Source: Mesonia maritima (GTDB lineage: Bacteria > Bacteroidota > Bacteroidia > Flavobacteriales > Flavobacteriaceae). From it: a DNA stretch of 64,000 bases. The notes beneath the pieces were generated by a model, which saw only the letters and a program-made list of their open reading frames with translations, did no database searches and was not told the DNA's origin. Made by a program: the position numbers and the translations under genes. This document shows positions 41,434-51,011 of this stretch, in pieces. Each line of letters begins with the position of its first letter. The first letter of the stretch is position 1. The stretch lies in assembly GCF_042433895.1 (NCBI RefSeq), contig NZ_JBHLUA010000012.1, forward strand, positions 372,001 through 436,000, given 5' to 3'.

Positions 41434-44160
41434 ATGATAAAGACTTTTATTGAAGAAACTCTTTCGAAAATTTTAGAACAAAATTCTGCCGATTTATCTC
41501 AGCTGGTTTTTATTTTGCCCAGTAAAAGAGCAGGTGGATTCTTAAAAAATGAAATTAAGCAAAAAGTAACAGAAACCATTTTTGCACCTACGGTTCTCAG
41601 CATCGAAGAATTTATTGTAGATATTACCAACTTAAAACCCTTAGATAATACCAATTCACTCTTTAAGTTTTATGAAACCTATAGCTCTCTCACAGATAAA
41701 AATGATAAAGAAGATTTTGAAACTTTTTATGCTTGGGCGCAAACGCTTATTTACGATTTCAATGAAATTGATCGTTACCTCATAGATTCACAAGATTTTT
41801 TCTCCTATTTATCAAAAATTCAAGATCTCAACCATTGGTCTTACCCAGATGAGCAAACAGAATTAATTCAAAATTATTTAAAGTTCTGGCATAAATTACC
41901 TGAATATTATAAACATTACACAGAAAAATTACTCGCTGAAAACGAAGCTTATCAAGGTTTAATTTATCGGGAAGCTTCAATTAAGATTGAAGAGTATTTA
42001 GCAACTGAAGATCGACAATTTATTTTTATTGGTTTCAACGCGCTTAATAATGCCGAGCAAAAAATTATTCAACACGTAATAGAAAAAAACAAAGGCGAAG
42101 TTTTTTGGGATATTGACAAAGTTTTCTTTCAAGATAAAGCGCATGATGCATCTTTATTTTTGAGACAATACAAAGAAAACTGGCCTGTTTTTAACGAAAA
42201 TAAAAAAATATTTAATTGGATTGCTGACAATTATTCCGCAGAAAAAACTATTGAAGTTTACGGAATTCCAAAAAATATAGGACAAGCCAAACACATAGGA
42301 AATTTACTTAAAAATTATTCAGCTGAAGAGTTGACCAACACGGCAATTGCTTTAAATGATGAAGCTTTGTTACTTCCGTTGTTAAACTCATTACCGGCAA
42401 ATGTAGAAAAGGCGAATATCACCATGGGTTTACCTTTAGCCGAAACGCCTTTAGCATCATTATTCGAAAGTCTGTTTGTGATTCAGGAAGAAAAGACTGA
42501 AAAATATTATTACAAACCGGTGATGGATATTTTAAATCATCCGTTTGTGATTAATTATTTAGGGGAAACCTCGCATATTCTTCAGCAAAAAATAGCCGAA
42601 GAAAATCAGGTGTTTATTTCTCTTCATCTACTTCAATCAATTATTTCAGAAGACAAAGTCGAGCTTTTAAAAAATTGTTTTACAAATTATAAAGATAATG
42701 TCACTAATTTTTTAAAAGCGCTCGAAAAAATTACATTAATTTTAAAGGAAGAATTACAGCAAGCTTCCTCTTTAGAAATCGAATATTTATTTCATTTCAA
42801 TAAACTATTCAAAAAAATCCAGAATTTATTAGCTGAAAATAACCCCATAAATTCCATTCAAGCGCTTCATAAAATTTATAAAGATACCTTAAGTACCGAA
42901 TCCTTAGATTTTAGCGGTTCGCCGTTCGATGGTTTACAGATTATGGGAATGCTAGAAACGCGTGTCTTAGATTACGAACGCGTGATTATTAGCTCGGTTA
43001 ACGAAGGTTTGCTTCCGGCAGGAAAAAGCAATAATTCCTTTATTCCATATGATTTAAAGAAGGAATATCAACTGCCGACTTATAAAGAAAAAGACGCGGT
43101 TTACGCATATCATTTCTACAGATTATTGCAACGTGCCAAAGAAGTACATTTATTATATAATAACGACCAAAGCGGATTTCAAGCAGGCGAACAAAGCCGA
43201 TTTATAACACAACTTCAAATAGAAAAACAGCCAAAACATACGCTAACTTTTCATCAAATAAATCCTAATGTTCATACTACGAAGCGCGATTTAAAACAAA
43301 TTGACAAAACACCGGAGGTTTTAGAAAAACTTAAAAACTTAGCCAAATATGGTTTTTCTCCTTCAGCATTAACAAGCTACATTAGAAATCCACTCGATTT
43401 TTACAAAAATTATGTGTTAGGAATTCGCGATACCGAAGAAGTTGAAGAATCGATTGCTGCAAATACCTTAGGAACCGTAGTTCACGACACCTTAGAACAT
43501 CTCTACAAACCTTATGAAGGTAAAAATATTGATGCTGCTATTCTGAAAAAAATGCAAACTGAAGCCAACCAACAAATTGTAAAAGAGTTTCAAAAAACCT
43601 ATAAACAAGCACCCATAAACCAAGGCAAAAACCTCATCGTTTTTGAAATCGCCAAGCGTTATATTTCAAATTTTTTACAGCAAGAATTAAAAACACTCGA
43701 GCAACATTCGCTTCAAATTATTCAAATTGAAAATAAATTAAAAGCAAAACTCGAAATTGAGAACTTAGATTTTCCAATTTATATCGGCGGAAAAGTGGAT
43801 CGCGTAGATCAATTAGATGAAAATTTACGCATTATCGATTATAAAACGGGAAAAGTAGATCAGCCCGATTTAAACCTAAAAAATTGGGAACAATTAACCA
43901 ACGATTATAAATTCAGTAAGGCATTTCAAGTTTTATGTTATGCATATATGATTCATAAAAAAACACCGATTAATTCTGCACAAGCCGGAATTATTTCGTT
44001 TAAAAACTTAAAAAAATCGTATCTTAAATTCACCGATATTTCGGCAGGAAAAAATCAGTTAATTGATGAAAAAACGCTTCAAAAATTTCATATTGAAATT
44101 GAAAAATTAATTCTCGAAATTTTTGACCCGAACATTCCATTTACAGAAAAAGAAGTGTGA
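41434..44160 (+). CDS. AddB-like nuclease of the double-strand break repair complex
   Basis: 908 aa. The N-terminal part is an inactivated helicase-like fold (LVFILPSKRAGGFLKNE, IFIGFNALNNAEQKI). The C-terminal PD-(D/E)xK nuclease has GTVVHDTLEHL, GGKVDRVD and LRIIDYKTGKV. It lacks the cysteine cluster seen in some AddB proteins. It should act with the AddA-like protein encoded at 35520-38648. The next gene's start overlaps its stop. Confidence 0.85.
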   Translation: MIKTFIEETLSKILEQNSADLSQLVFILPSKRAGGFLKNEIKQKVTETIFAPTVLSIEEFIVDITNLKPLDNTNSLFKFYETYSSLTDKNDKEDFETFYAWAQTLIYDFNEIDRYLIDSQDFFSYLSKIQDLNHWSYPDEQTELIQNYLKFWHKLPEYYKHYTEKLLAENEAYQGLIYREASIKIEEYLATEDRQFIFIGFNALNNAEQKIIQHVIEKNKGEVFWDIDKVFFQDKAHDASLFLRQYKENWPVFNENKKIFNWIADNYSAEKTIEVYGIPKNIGQAKHIGNLLKNYSAEELTNTAIALNDEALLLPLLNSLPANVEKANITMGLPLAETPLASLFESLFVIQEEKTEKYYYKPVMDILNHPFVINYLGETSHILQQKIAEENQVFISLHLLQSIISEDKVELLKNCFTNYKDNVTNFLKALEKITLILKEELQQASSLEIEYLFHFNKLFKKIQNLLAENNPINSIQALHKIYKDTLSTESLDFSGSPFDGLQIMGMLETRVLDYERVIISSVNEGLLPAGKSNNSFIPYDLKKEYQLPTYKEKDAVYAYHFYRLLQRAKEVHLLYNNDQSGFQAGEQSRFITQLQIEKQPKHTLTFHQINPNVHTTKRDLKQIDKTPEVLEKLKNLAKYGFSPSALTSYIRNPLDFYKNYVLGIRDTEEVEESIAANTLGTVVHDTLEHLYKPYEGKNIDAAILKKMQTEANQQIVKEFQKTYKQAPINQGKNLIVFEIAKRYISNFLQQELKTLEQHSLQIIQIENKLKAKLEIENLDFPIYIGGKVDRVDQLDENLRIIDYKTGKVDQPDLNLKNWEQLTNDYKFSKAFQVLCYAYMIHKKTPINSAQAGIISFKNLKKSYLKFTDISAGKNQLIDEKTLQKFHIEIEKLILEIFDPNIPFTEKEV

Positions 44161-44162
44161 TT

Positions 44163-45005
44163 ATGATAAAAGAAAAAAATTTCACCTTAAAAGGGAAACA
44201 TAATAAACCTATTGTTACCGATGTATATTATCAGCCCACGCATAAACCCAAACCTATCGTTATTTTTTGTCACGGTTACAAAGGTTTTAAAGATTGGGGC
44301 GCGTGGAATTTAGTAGCAGAACGCTTTGCGCAAGAAGACTTTTTCTTTATAAAATTTAATTTTTCGCACAATGGCGGAACACCTGAAGAACCGATAGATT
44401 TTCCAGATTTAGAGGCTTTTGGAAACGATAATTACACCAAACAATTAGATGATTTGCAAACCGTTATCGATTGGATTATTACTACTAAAGAATTTTCTTC
44501 AGACGCCGATGTTCGAAAGCTCAATTTAATTGGTCACAGCCGTGGCGGCGGAATTGTTTTGCTAAAAGCAGCCGAAAATAAAACGGTTAAAAAAGTAGTG
44601 ACTTGGGCTGGCGTTTCAGATTTTGCCTCGCGTTTTCCAGAAGGAGAAGCCTTAGAAAAATGGAAAAAAGACAAGGTTTATTACATAGAAAACGGTAGAA
44701 CAAAGCAAAAAATGCCGCATTATATTCAGTTTTATGAAAATTTTCAAGCCAATAAAGAGCGCTTGTCGATTCAAAATGCAGTAAAAAAATTAGAAATTCC
44801 GCAGCTTATAATTCATGCAAAAGGAGATTCTTCGGTTTCCATTAGTGAAGCCGATAAATTACACCAATGGAATCCCAGAAGTAAAACTTATTTTTTAGAA
44901 AAAAGTAATCATGTTTTTAATACAAAACACCCTTGGAATTCCTCACAATTATCTCAAGATTTAACTGAAGTTTGTAAAGAAACCAAAGCATTTTTAAAAG
45001 CATAA
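44163..45005 (+). CDS. Alpha/beta-hydrolase of the dienelactone-hydrolase-like group
   Basis: 280 aa. The nucleophile elbow GHSRGGG (about residues 120-126), Asp in HAKGDSSVSI and His in SNHVFNTKHP form the triad. The oxyanion side has FCHGYKGFKDWG. Substrate is unknown; probably an esterase or peptidase-like activity. The ATG at 44163 sits 2 bp after the AddB-like stop; a GTG at 44157 is an alternative start. No signal peptide. Confidence 0.85.
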   Translation: MIKEKNFTLKGKHNKPIVTDVYYQPTHKPKPIVIFCHGYKGFKDWGAWNLVAERFAQEDFFFIKFNFSHNGGTPEEPIDFPDLEAFGNDNYTKQLDDLQTVIDWIITTKEFSSDADVRKLNLIGHSRGGGIVLLKAAENKTVKKVVTWAGVSDFASRFPEGEALEKWKKDKVYYIENGRTKQKMPHYIQFYENFQANKERLSIQNAVKKLEIPQLIIHAKGDSSVSISEADKLHQWNPRSKTYFLEKSNHVFNTKHPWNSSQLSQDLTEVCKETKAFLKA

Positions 45006-45014
45006 ATTACACGT

Positions 45015-45956
45015 ATGAAAGCTATTATTTTAAAAAAAGCCGGTGGCGTTGAAGAATTAAGTGTTGAAGAAATTGAAAAACCAATTCCTTCAGCTAAAGC
45101 AGTTTTAATTAAAACCGCTTCGGTAGGTATTAATCCTATTGAAATTAAAACACGAAAAGGAAACCGTTTTACTGAAAAATTATTAGCCGACAAACCGAGT
45201 ATTTTAGGTTGGGATTTATGCGGAACAGTTGTAGAAAAAGGAAAAGAAGTCAAAGATTTTTCGTTGAATGATAACGTTTTTGGAATGATTAATTTTCCAG
45301 ATTTCGGTAAAACTTATGCTGAATATGTAGTTGCAAAACCAGAAGATTTGGTAAAACTTCCGCAGAATTTAAATAAAAATGAAGCCGGCGGAATTCCATT
45401 AGCTGCTTTAACCGCATATCAAGCTTTAAAGTATGAAGGCAAATTAACCGAAAAATCACGCGTATTAATTCACGCAGCAGGTGGCGGCGTGGGACATTTT
45501 GGTGTTCAATTTGCTAAACATTTTGGTGCTGAAGTAATTGCGACAGCTTCCGCAGAAAAAAGTGAATTTTTAAAATCACTTGGTGTCGATAAACACGTCG
45601 ATTATAAAAAAACCAATTTTGAAGAAGAAGTTGCTAACGTAGATGTTGTGTTCGATTTAATTGGCGGAGATTATATTGACCGATCTTTAAAAACCTTAAA
45701 AAAAGGTGGAATAATTATTTGTATTCCTACCGCCACAAATGACGGCGTAGAAGAAAAAGCAGCTGCAAAAGGTTGTAAAGGTGTAGCTTTTAAAGTGAAA
45801 CCCACCAAAAAAGATTTGGAAGAAATTAGCATTTTACTGAAAAGTGAAAAAGTGAAACCACATATTTCTGAACGCTATGATTTTTCTGAAATTAAAAAAG
45901 CACATCAATCCATAGAAAAAGGTAATACTAAGGGAAAAATTGTAATTACATTTTAG
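45015..45956 (+). CDS. Zinc-independent MDR oxidoreductase (quinone-reductase type)
   Basis: 313 aa. It has a GroES-like N-terminal domain and a Rossmann domain with the nucleotide motif HAAGGGVGHFGVQFA (about residues 154-168). Structural and catalytic zinc cysteines of alcohol dehydrogenases are missing, so a quinone reductase/enoyl reductase activity with NADPH is likely. Substrate is not shown. It lies 9 bp after the hydrolase gene, perhaps in one unit. Confidence 0.88.
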   Translation: MKAIILKKAGGVEELSVEEIEKPIPSAKAVLIKTASVGINPIEIKTRKGNRFTEKLLADKPSILGWDLCGTVVEKGKEVKDFSLNDNVFGMINFPDFGKTYAEYVVAKPEDLVKLPQNLNKNEAGGIPLAALTAYQALKYEGKLTEKSRVLIHAAGGGVGHFGVQFAKHFGAEVIATASAEKSEFLKSLGVDKHVDYKKTNFEEEVANVDVVFDLIGGDYIDRSLKTLKKGGIIICIPTATNDGVEEKAAAKGCKGVAFKVKPTKKDLEEISILLKSEKVKPHISERYDFSEIKKAHQSIEKGNTKGKIVITF

Positions 45957-45987
45957 ATTAACTTTACTCCGGTAAAACCAACCTCAA

Positions 45988-47439
45988 GTGAATTTAGCCT
46001 TCATCATTCTTATTGGTTCATTTTTATTGCTCATAAGTATTTTGGCAGGTAAAACCTCGTACAGATTTGGTGTACCTACCTTAGTGCTCTTCTTAGCTGT
46101 GGGAATGTTAGCCGGCTCAGAAGGATTATTAGGAATTAATTTTGACAGTCCGCTTGCAGCTCAATTTGTAGGAATAATTGCATTAAATGTAATTTTATTT
46201 TCCGGCGGATTAGACACCCGGTGGAATGCTGTAAAACCCGTTCTTTACAAAGGTGGAATTTTAGCAACATTAGGGGTTTTTATTACTGCAGGAACCGTAG
46301 GTATTTTCACCTACTATTTGTTAGATTTCACCCTAGCAGAATCTTTTTTATTGGGAGCTATTATTTCTTCTACAGATGCTGCTGCGGTTTTTTCAATTTT
46401 ACGTTCTAACAACGTAAATTTAAAAGGCGGAATTAGACCTCTCTTAGAATTAGAAAGTGGAAGTAACGACCCAATGGCGTACTTTTTAACCACTTTATTG
46501 ACAGGAATAGTTTTAGTAAATGAATTTAATGTAATAGATTCTATTCTAGAGTTAGTACTTCAAATTAGTATTGGAGCAGTTTTAGGATTTGGATTAGGAA
46601 AATTAAGTAAATTATTAATTAACCGAATCGCCCTAGATTTTGAAGGATTGTATCCCGTATTAGGAATTTCATTAAGTTTTATAATTTATTCCCTTACAGA
46701 AGTTCTCAGTGGAAACGGGTTTCTTGCGGTTTATATTTCTTCAGTTTTATTAGGAAATAGTAAATTAATTAGAAAGAATTCCTTAAGAGAATTTTTTGAT
46801 GGTTTCGCATGGCTAATGCAAATAATTCTCTTCTTAACCCTCGGTTTACTGGTTTTTCCATCGCATATTATTCCAGTTGCATTAACAGGATTATTTATTG
46901 CTTTATTTTTAATTCTCGTGGCTAGACCGCTAAGTGTTTTCATTAGTTTAGCCTTTTTTAAAGTTCCTGTAAAAAATAAATTATTTATTTCATGGGTTGG
47001 TTTACGAGGCGCTGTTCCTATTGTATTTGCAACTTTTCCGATGGTAGCGGGTCTAGAAAAAGCAGATTTAATTTTTAATATCGTTTTTATCGTAACCTTG
47101 GTTTCTATTATGTTACAAGGAACTACAATTATTAAAATGGCAAAATGGCTAGGGGTAGAAGATAAAAATACAAAATCCTTAAAAAAGGCCAGTTCTTTTG
47201 CTTTTTCTGATGAAACAAAAACGGAAACTGCAGAAATTATTTTAACTGAAAATAGTTTAGCGGTTAATAAAAAGCTATATCAATTAAAACTACCGAAGAA
47301 CACATTAATTGTAATGATTATTAGGAATAATAAATATTTTGTTCCGGAAGGTAGCACCAAACTTCAAGTTGGTGATACTTTGCAATTAATCTCAGCTAAA
47401 AGTAAAGATTTAGATATTGTAGCTAAAAAATTCGGTTAG
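45988..47439 (+). CDS. Potassium/proton (or cation/proton) antiporter with RCK_C domain
   Basis: 483 aa from a GTG start. Twelve or so membrane helices of the CPA1 family carry the core SGSNDPMAYFLT and the LRGAVPIVFATFP motif; a TrkA_C/RCK_C domain follows (about 405-480, GDTLQLISAKSKDLD). This layout is that of NhaP2/CvrA-type K+/H+ antiporters, which export cations and control pH or osmotic balance. Na+ cannot be ruled out. Confidence 0.88.
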   Translation: MNLAFIILIGSFLLLISILAGKTSYRFGVPTLVLFLAVGMLAGSEGLLGINFDSPLAAQFVGIIALNVILFSGGLDTRWNAVKPVLYKGGILATLGVFITAGTVGIFTYYLLDFTLAESFLLGAIISSTDAAAVFSILRSNNVNLKGGIRPLLELESGSNDPMAYFLTTLLTGIVLVNEFNVIDSILELVLQISIGAVLGFGLGKLSKLLINRIALDFEGLYPVLGISLSFIIYSLTEVLSGNGFLAVYISSVLLGNSKLIRKNSLREFFDGFAWLMQIILFLTLGLLVFPSHIIPVALTGLFIALFLILVARPLSVFISLAFFKVPVKNKLFISWVGLRGAVPIVFATFPMVAGLEKADLIFNIVFIVTLVSIMLQGTTIIKMAKWLGVEDKNTKSLKKASSFAFSDETKTETAEIILTENSLAVNKKLYQLKLPKNTLIVMIIRNNKYFVPEGSTKLQVGDTLQLISAKSKDLDIVAKKFG

Positions 47440-47494
47440 AAATACAAAAAATTTAATTTCAATTCTAAAATTATACCTATTTTAGCTGAACGTT

Positions 47495-47568
47495 GGGGGA
47501 TTAGCTCAGCTGGCTAGAGCGTTTGGCTGGCAGCCAAAAGGTCATCGGTTCGACTCCGATATTCTCCA
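47495..47568 (+). tRNA. tRNA-Ala (anticodon GGC)
   Basis: 74 nt with full cloverleaf. The acceptor stem GGGGGAT/ATTCTCC contains the G3-U70 pair that marks alanine identity. Anticodon loop CTGGCAG reads GGC at 47529-47531. The T-loop is TTCGACT. The CCA end is not encoded. Confidence 0.95.
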
Positions 47569-47572
47569 CAAA

Positions 47573-47602
47573 AAAAGCCCGAAAAAATATTTCGGGCTTT
47601 TT
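47573..47602. terminator. Bidirectional terminator after tRNA-Ala
   Basis: AAAGCCCGAAA/TTTCGGGCTTT stem with T runs on both strands, serving the tRNA and the convergent hydrolase gene. Confidence 0.88.
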
Positions 47603-47622
47603 CATTTATATTTCCTAGCTTT

Positions 47623-48450
47623 TTATTTCTTAAAAAAATGAAGCAATTTTTCGTTTAAATTTACTTTATGTGTCACATTTAATCCGTGCGGACCATCAGA
47701 GAAAACTTCGTAGGTATTATCTTTAATTCCTTTTGCAGCTTGATCTCCTGCACTTTCAATTGGAACAATATTATCTGCAGCGCCGTGTACAATTAAAGTT
47801 GGAACGTTTACATTTTTTAATTCTTCTCGAAAATCGGTTTCCGCCCAAGCTTCTGCACATTTTATAGTTGCAATTGGTGAAGCGTGAGAAGCGATTGACC
47901 AATCGTAATCTAATTGGGCTTCGCTCATTTTGTTCTTCATTTCATCATAATTATAGAAATTTTTGTGAAATTCTTTTAGAAAACCTATTCGGTTACTCTT
48001 TAGTGATTTCATAATATCCTGTAAATCTTCCTCAGGAACACCTTTTGGGTTATCGTCCTTTTTCTTCACTAGTGGAATAATTGAACTAATTAAAGCGGCT
48101 TTTGCAATACGATCATTTCCGTAATCGGTAAAGTAACGAACTACTTCTCCTCCACCCATCGAAAATCCAACAATAATACAATCGTTAAGGTCGAGTTCAA
48201 GAATTAATTTTCTTAGATCCTGCGCAAGGGTTGAATAATCGTAATCTCCCCACGGAGCCGAAGATGATCCGAAACCTCTTCTATCATAAGAAATTACTCG
48301 ATAACCGGCGTCTACTAATGTGGCGACCTGACCTTCCCACGATTTATGGCTTAACGGCCAACCATGAATTAAAATCACGGGTTGTCCTTTTCCGAAATCT
48401 TCGTAATAGATGTCAACTTTTTTCTCTTTTTCAGTAGTAATAAATGGCAT
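47623..48450 (-). CDS. Alpha/beta-hydrolase, non-haem chloroperoxidase/arylesterase group
   Basis: 275 aa. It has HGWPLSHKSWE (oxyanion loop), nucleophile elbow GFSMGGGEVVRYF (Ser about residue 97), Asp in HGAADNIVPIE and His in DGPHGLNVTH. RRGFGSSSAPWGDYDY is characteristic of the perhydrolase/arylesterase group. It probably hydrolyses small esters in the cytoplasm. Single gene, convergent with tRNA-Ala. Confidence 0.9.
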   Translation of the reverse strand: MPFITTEKEKKVDIYYEDFGKGQPVILIHGWPLSHKSWEGQVATLVDAGYRVISYDRRGFGSSSAPWGDYDYSTLAQDLRKLILELDLNDCIIVGFSMGGGEVVRYFTDYGNDRIAKAALISSIIPLVKKKDDNPKGVPEEDLQDIMKSLKSNRIGFLKEFHKNFYNYDEMKNKMSEAQLDYDWSIASHASPIATIKCAEAWAETDFREELKNVNVPTLIVHGAADNIVPIESAGDQAAKGIKDNTYEVFSDGPHGLNVTHKVNLNEKLLHFFKK

Positions 48451-48566
48451 AAGATTGTTTTATGGGTAAGATAACAGATTTAAAAAGTAATTCAAAAGTG
48501 CTTAACAGATCAATAACATCACTTCTTAAGGTTATGTTAGCTAATGAATTAATAAAATAATATTTT

Positions 48567-49787
48567 ATGAAAAAATTAATTATACTACTTGTGTTTGCTC
48601 TGGGTTTCGTAAGCTGCGATAATGAAACAGATTCCATTGAAAATTGTGAGATCACAAATCTAACCGCAACTCCTGGAGATTGTAACGGCGATAATACCTA
48701 TGAATTAACCATCGATTTTGACCATCAAAATGCAACGAGCCAATCTTTTGATTTATATATTAGAAACGATGAATTGATTGGAAATTATAACTTAAACGAT
48801 TTACCCCTTACTTTGCCAAACTTTGAAACTAGTAGTTTAGATGATGATTATATTAAAGTTTGTATTAACGACAATCCCGATTGTTGTCAAGTAATTGAAT
48901 TTACACCGCCAAGTTGTTTAGAAGAAAATGATTGTGGAATTACTGATTTAACCGCAACCACAGGAGATTGTAATGGAGACAATACCTATGAATTGACGAT
49001 AGATTTTAATCATCAAAATGTAACCAATCCATCTTTTGATTTATATGTTAGAAACGATGAATCAATTGGATATTACAGCTTAGATGATTTACCGCTAACC
49101 TTACCAAATTTTGAAACTAGCGGTTTAGATGATGACTATATTAAAGTTTGTATTAACGATAATCCCGATTGTTGCCAAGTAATCGAATTTACTCCGCCAA
49201 GTTGTCTAGAAGAAAACGAATGTGAAATTACTGATTTAACCGCAACGCCGGGCAATTGTATTGGTGATAATACCTATGAATTGACGATCGATTTTAATCA
49301 TCAAAATGCAACCAATCAATCTTTTGATTTATATGTTAGAAATGATGAATCAATTGGATATTACAGCTTAGATGATTTACCGCTAACCTTACCAAATTTT
49401 GAAACTAGCGGTTTAGATGATGATTATATTAAAGTTTGTATTAACGACAATCCCGATTGTTGCCAAGTAATCGAATTTACTCCGCCAAATTGTCTAGAAG
49501 AAAACGAATGTGAAATTACTGATTTAACCGCAACGCCGGGCAATTGTAATGGAGACAACACCTATGAATTAACCATCGATTTTAATCATCAAAATGCAGG
49601 AAATAGTTCGTTTGATCTGTATGTGCGAAACGATGAATTCGTTGGAAATTATAATTTAAATGATTTACCCTTAACCTTACCTAATTTTGAATTAAGCGGG
49701 TTACAAGAAGATTATATCAAGGTTTGTATTAATGATAATCCTGATTGTTGCGAGGTATTGGAATTTTTACCTCCTACTTGCCCATAA
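48567..49787 (+). CDS. Lipoprotein built of four tandem 96-residue repeats
   Basis: 406 aa. A lipoprotein signal (MKKLIILLVFALGFVSC, acylated Cys17) is followed by four repeats of 96 residues beginning at Cys27, the last ending after 92. Each starts CEITDLTATPG(D/N)C, contains YELTIDFNHQN and SFDLYVRNDE, and ends KVCINDNPDCCQVIEF. Each carries six or so conserved cysteines, fitting disulfide-bonded beta domains outside the cytoplasm. Repeats 2 and 3 are nearly identical. No known family is recognised; a surface adhesin- or inhibitor-like role is possible. It ends flush against the convergent EnvC-like gene. Confidence 0.85.
   Translation: MKKLIILLVFALGFVSCDNETDSIENCEITNLTATPGDCNGDNTYELTIDFDHQNATSQSFDLYIRNDELIGNYNLNDLPLTLPNFETSSLDDDYIKVCINDNPDCCQVIEFTPPSCLEENDCGITDLTATTGDCNGDNTYELTIDFNHQNVTNPSFDLYVRNDESIGYYSLDDLPLTLPNFETSGLDDDYIKVCINDNPDCCQVIEFTPPSCLEENECEITDLTATPGNCIGDNTYELTIDFNHQNATNQSFDLYVRNDESIGYYSLDDLPLTLPNFETSGLDDDYIKVCINDNPDCCQVIEFTPPNCLEENECEITDLTATPGNCNGDNTYELTIDFNHQNAGNSSFDLYVRNDEFVGNYNLNDLPLTLPNFELSGLQEDYIKVCINDNPDCCEVLEFLPPTCP
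48645..49784 (+). repeat. Four tandem 288-bp coding repeats
   Basis: Units at 48645-48932, 48933-49220, 49221-49508 and 49509-49784. The spacing is exactly 288 bp and the DNA, not just the protein, is highly alike, most of all units 2 and 3. This indicates recent unequal crossing-over or gene-conversion within the gene, so copy number may vary between strains. Confidence 0.9.
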
Positions 49788-51011
49788 TTACATTTTATAA
49801 ATCCATAATGCCGGATCTAAAGTTTGAGTGTTTTTATAAATTAAAAAAGTTAGGGTAGGTCTTCCAGTAGAAGTGTGTCGACCTACTCTTCCTATTATTT
49901 GATTAGTAGAAAGCTTATCGCCAACTTCAACATCAATTTCAGCTAAATTATTATAAACGGTAATATAATCTCCGTGACGAACTAAAATTGCCTTATTTGC
50001 TCCCGGAATAGCTTGAATTTTAAAAACTGTTCCTTCAAAAACAACACGTACAGGCTCTTTTTCATTTGTTTCAATACGAACACCATTACTTTGTATAGAA
50101 AGTGTTTTAACAATAGGATGCGGATTTCTACCATATTTCATTGCTACTAATCCCGATTTAACGGGCCAAGGTAATTTTCCTTTATTTGCTGTAAAATTTG
50201 CGGCTAAAGCTTTCGCTTCAGGAGTTAATTCAAACTTACTAGTAGAAGTAGATCCTTTCTTTTTATTTTCCGCGGCAATTGCCTCGCGAATTAATTTTTC
50301 GATCTGCGCATCAATTTTTGAAACTTCTTTTTGCTTTTGCTGAAGTTCATTTTTTATTTGACCTTCTTTCTGCTGAATAGAAGCAATTAATGCTTTCTGT
50401 TGCTCTTTATCTTTTCGTAATTTTTCGCGTGTTTCTCTATTTTCAGCTAATAATTGTTCTTTCGCTTTACGCTGTTCGACCAAGTCTTTATTTAATTGTT
50501 GCAAAAGAAGCGTTTGGCGTTTAATTTCTTCCCCTTGTTCTTTTCGGTAGTTGGTATATTGTTTCATATACTGCAAACGTTTATAAGCTTGCAAAAAGCT
50601 TTCTGAAGAAAATAAAAACATAATTCTACTTTGCTTCGATTTACTTTTATATGATTTCTGAATCATTTTCGCATAATCTTCTTTCAGCTTTTCTAAATCT
50701 TTCCGAAGCTTCTGTATTTTGTTTAAATTTTCATTGATTTCGCGCGTTAATAAATTCGCTTCTTGGTTGGTGACTTTTATTAAACTTTCGGTGGTTCTAA
50801 TGCGATGATCTAAATCTTCAACTTCTGTTAAAACAGATTTTTCCCGCTGGCGCGTGTTGGTTAATAATTTATTGATTTGCTGAATTTGCGCACGTAATTC
50901 TAAGCGTTGTTGCTCGAGTTTTTCTCGCTCTTTACTTTGGGAAAAACCAGCAAAACTAGTTGCTAAAAAGAATAGAAAAAATAGCGCGTATATAGATTTT
51001 ATAATTCTCAT
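49788..51011 (-). CDS. EnvC-like murein hydrolase activator (degenerate M23 domain)
   Basis: 407 aa. It has a signal peptide (ends AGFSQ), a long coiled coil (about 25-250) and a C-terminal LytM/M23 domain (about 280-407). The zinc ligands of active M23 peptidases are missing: the HxxxD site reads YGRNPHPIV, the HGDYxTxYxH motif reads HGDYITVYNN, and the HxH motif reads RPTLTFLIY. This is the pattern of EnvC, which activates amidases during cell division rather than cutting itself. The start overlaps the DUF4292 gene's stop by 4 bp. Confidence 0.9.
   Translation of the reverse strand: MRIIKSIYALFFLFFLATSFAGFSQSKEREKLEQQRLELRAQIQQINKLLTNTRQREKSVLTEVEDLDHRIRTTESLIKVTNQEANLLTREINENLNKIQKLRKDLEKLKEDYAKMIQKSYKSKSKQSRIMFLFSSESFLQAYKRLQYMKQYTNYRKEQGEEIKRQTLLLQQLNKDLVEQRKAKEQLLAENRETREKLRKDKEQQKALIASIQQKEGQIKNELQQKQKEVSKIDAQIEKLIREAIAAENKKKGSTSTSKFELTPEAKALAANFTANKGKLPWPVKSGLVAMKYGRNPHPIVKTLSIQSNGVRIETNEKEPVRVVFEGTVFKIQAIPGANKAILVRHGDYITVYNNLAEIDVEVGDKLSTNQIIGRVGRHTSTGRPTLTFLIYKNTQTLDPALWIYKM

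Noticed and set aside
48645..49784. CRISPR-like or satellite repeat array
   Set aside because: Units of 288 bp are in frame and encode one lipoprotein; there are no spacers.
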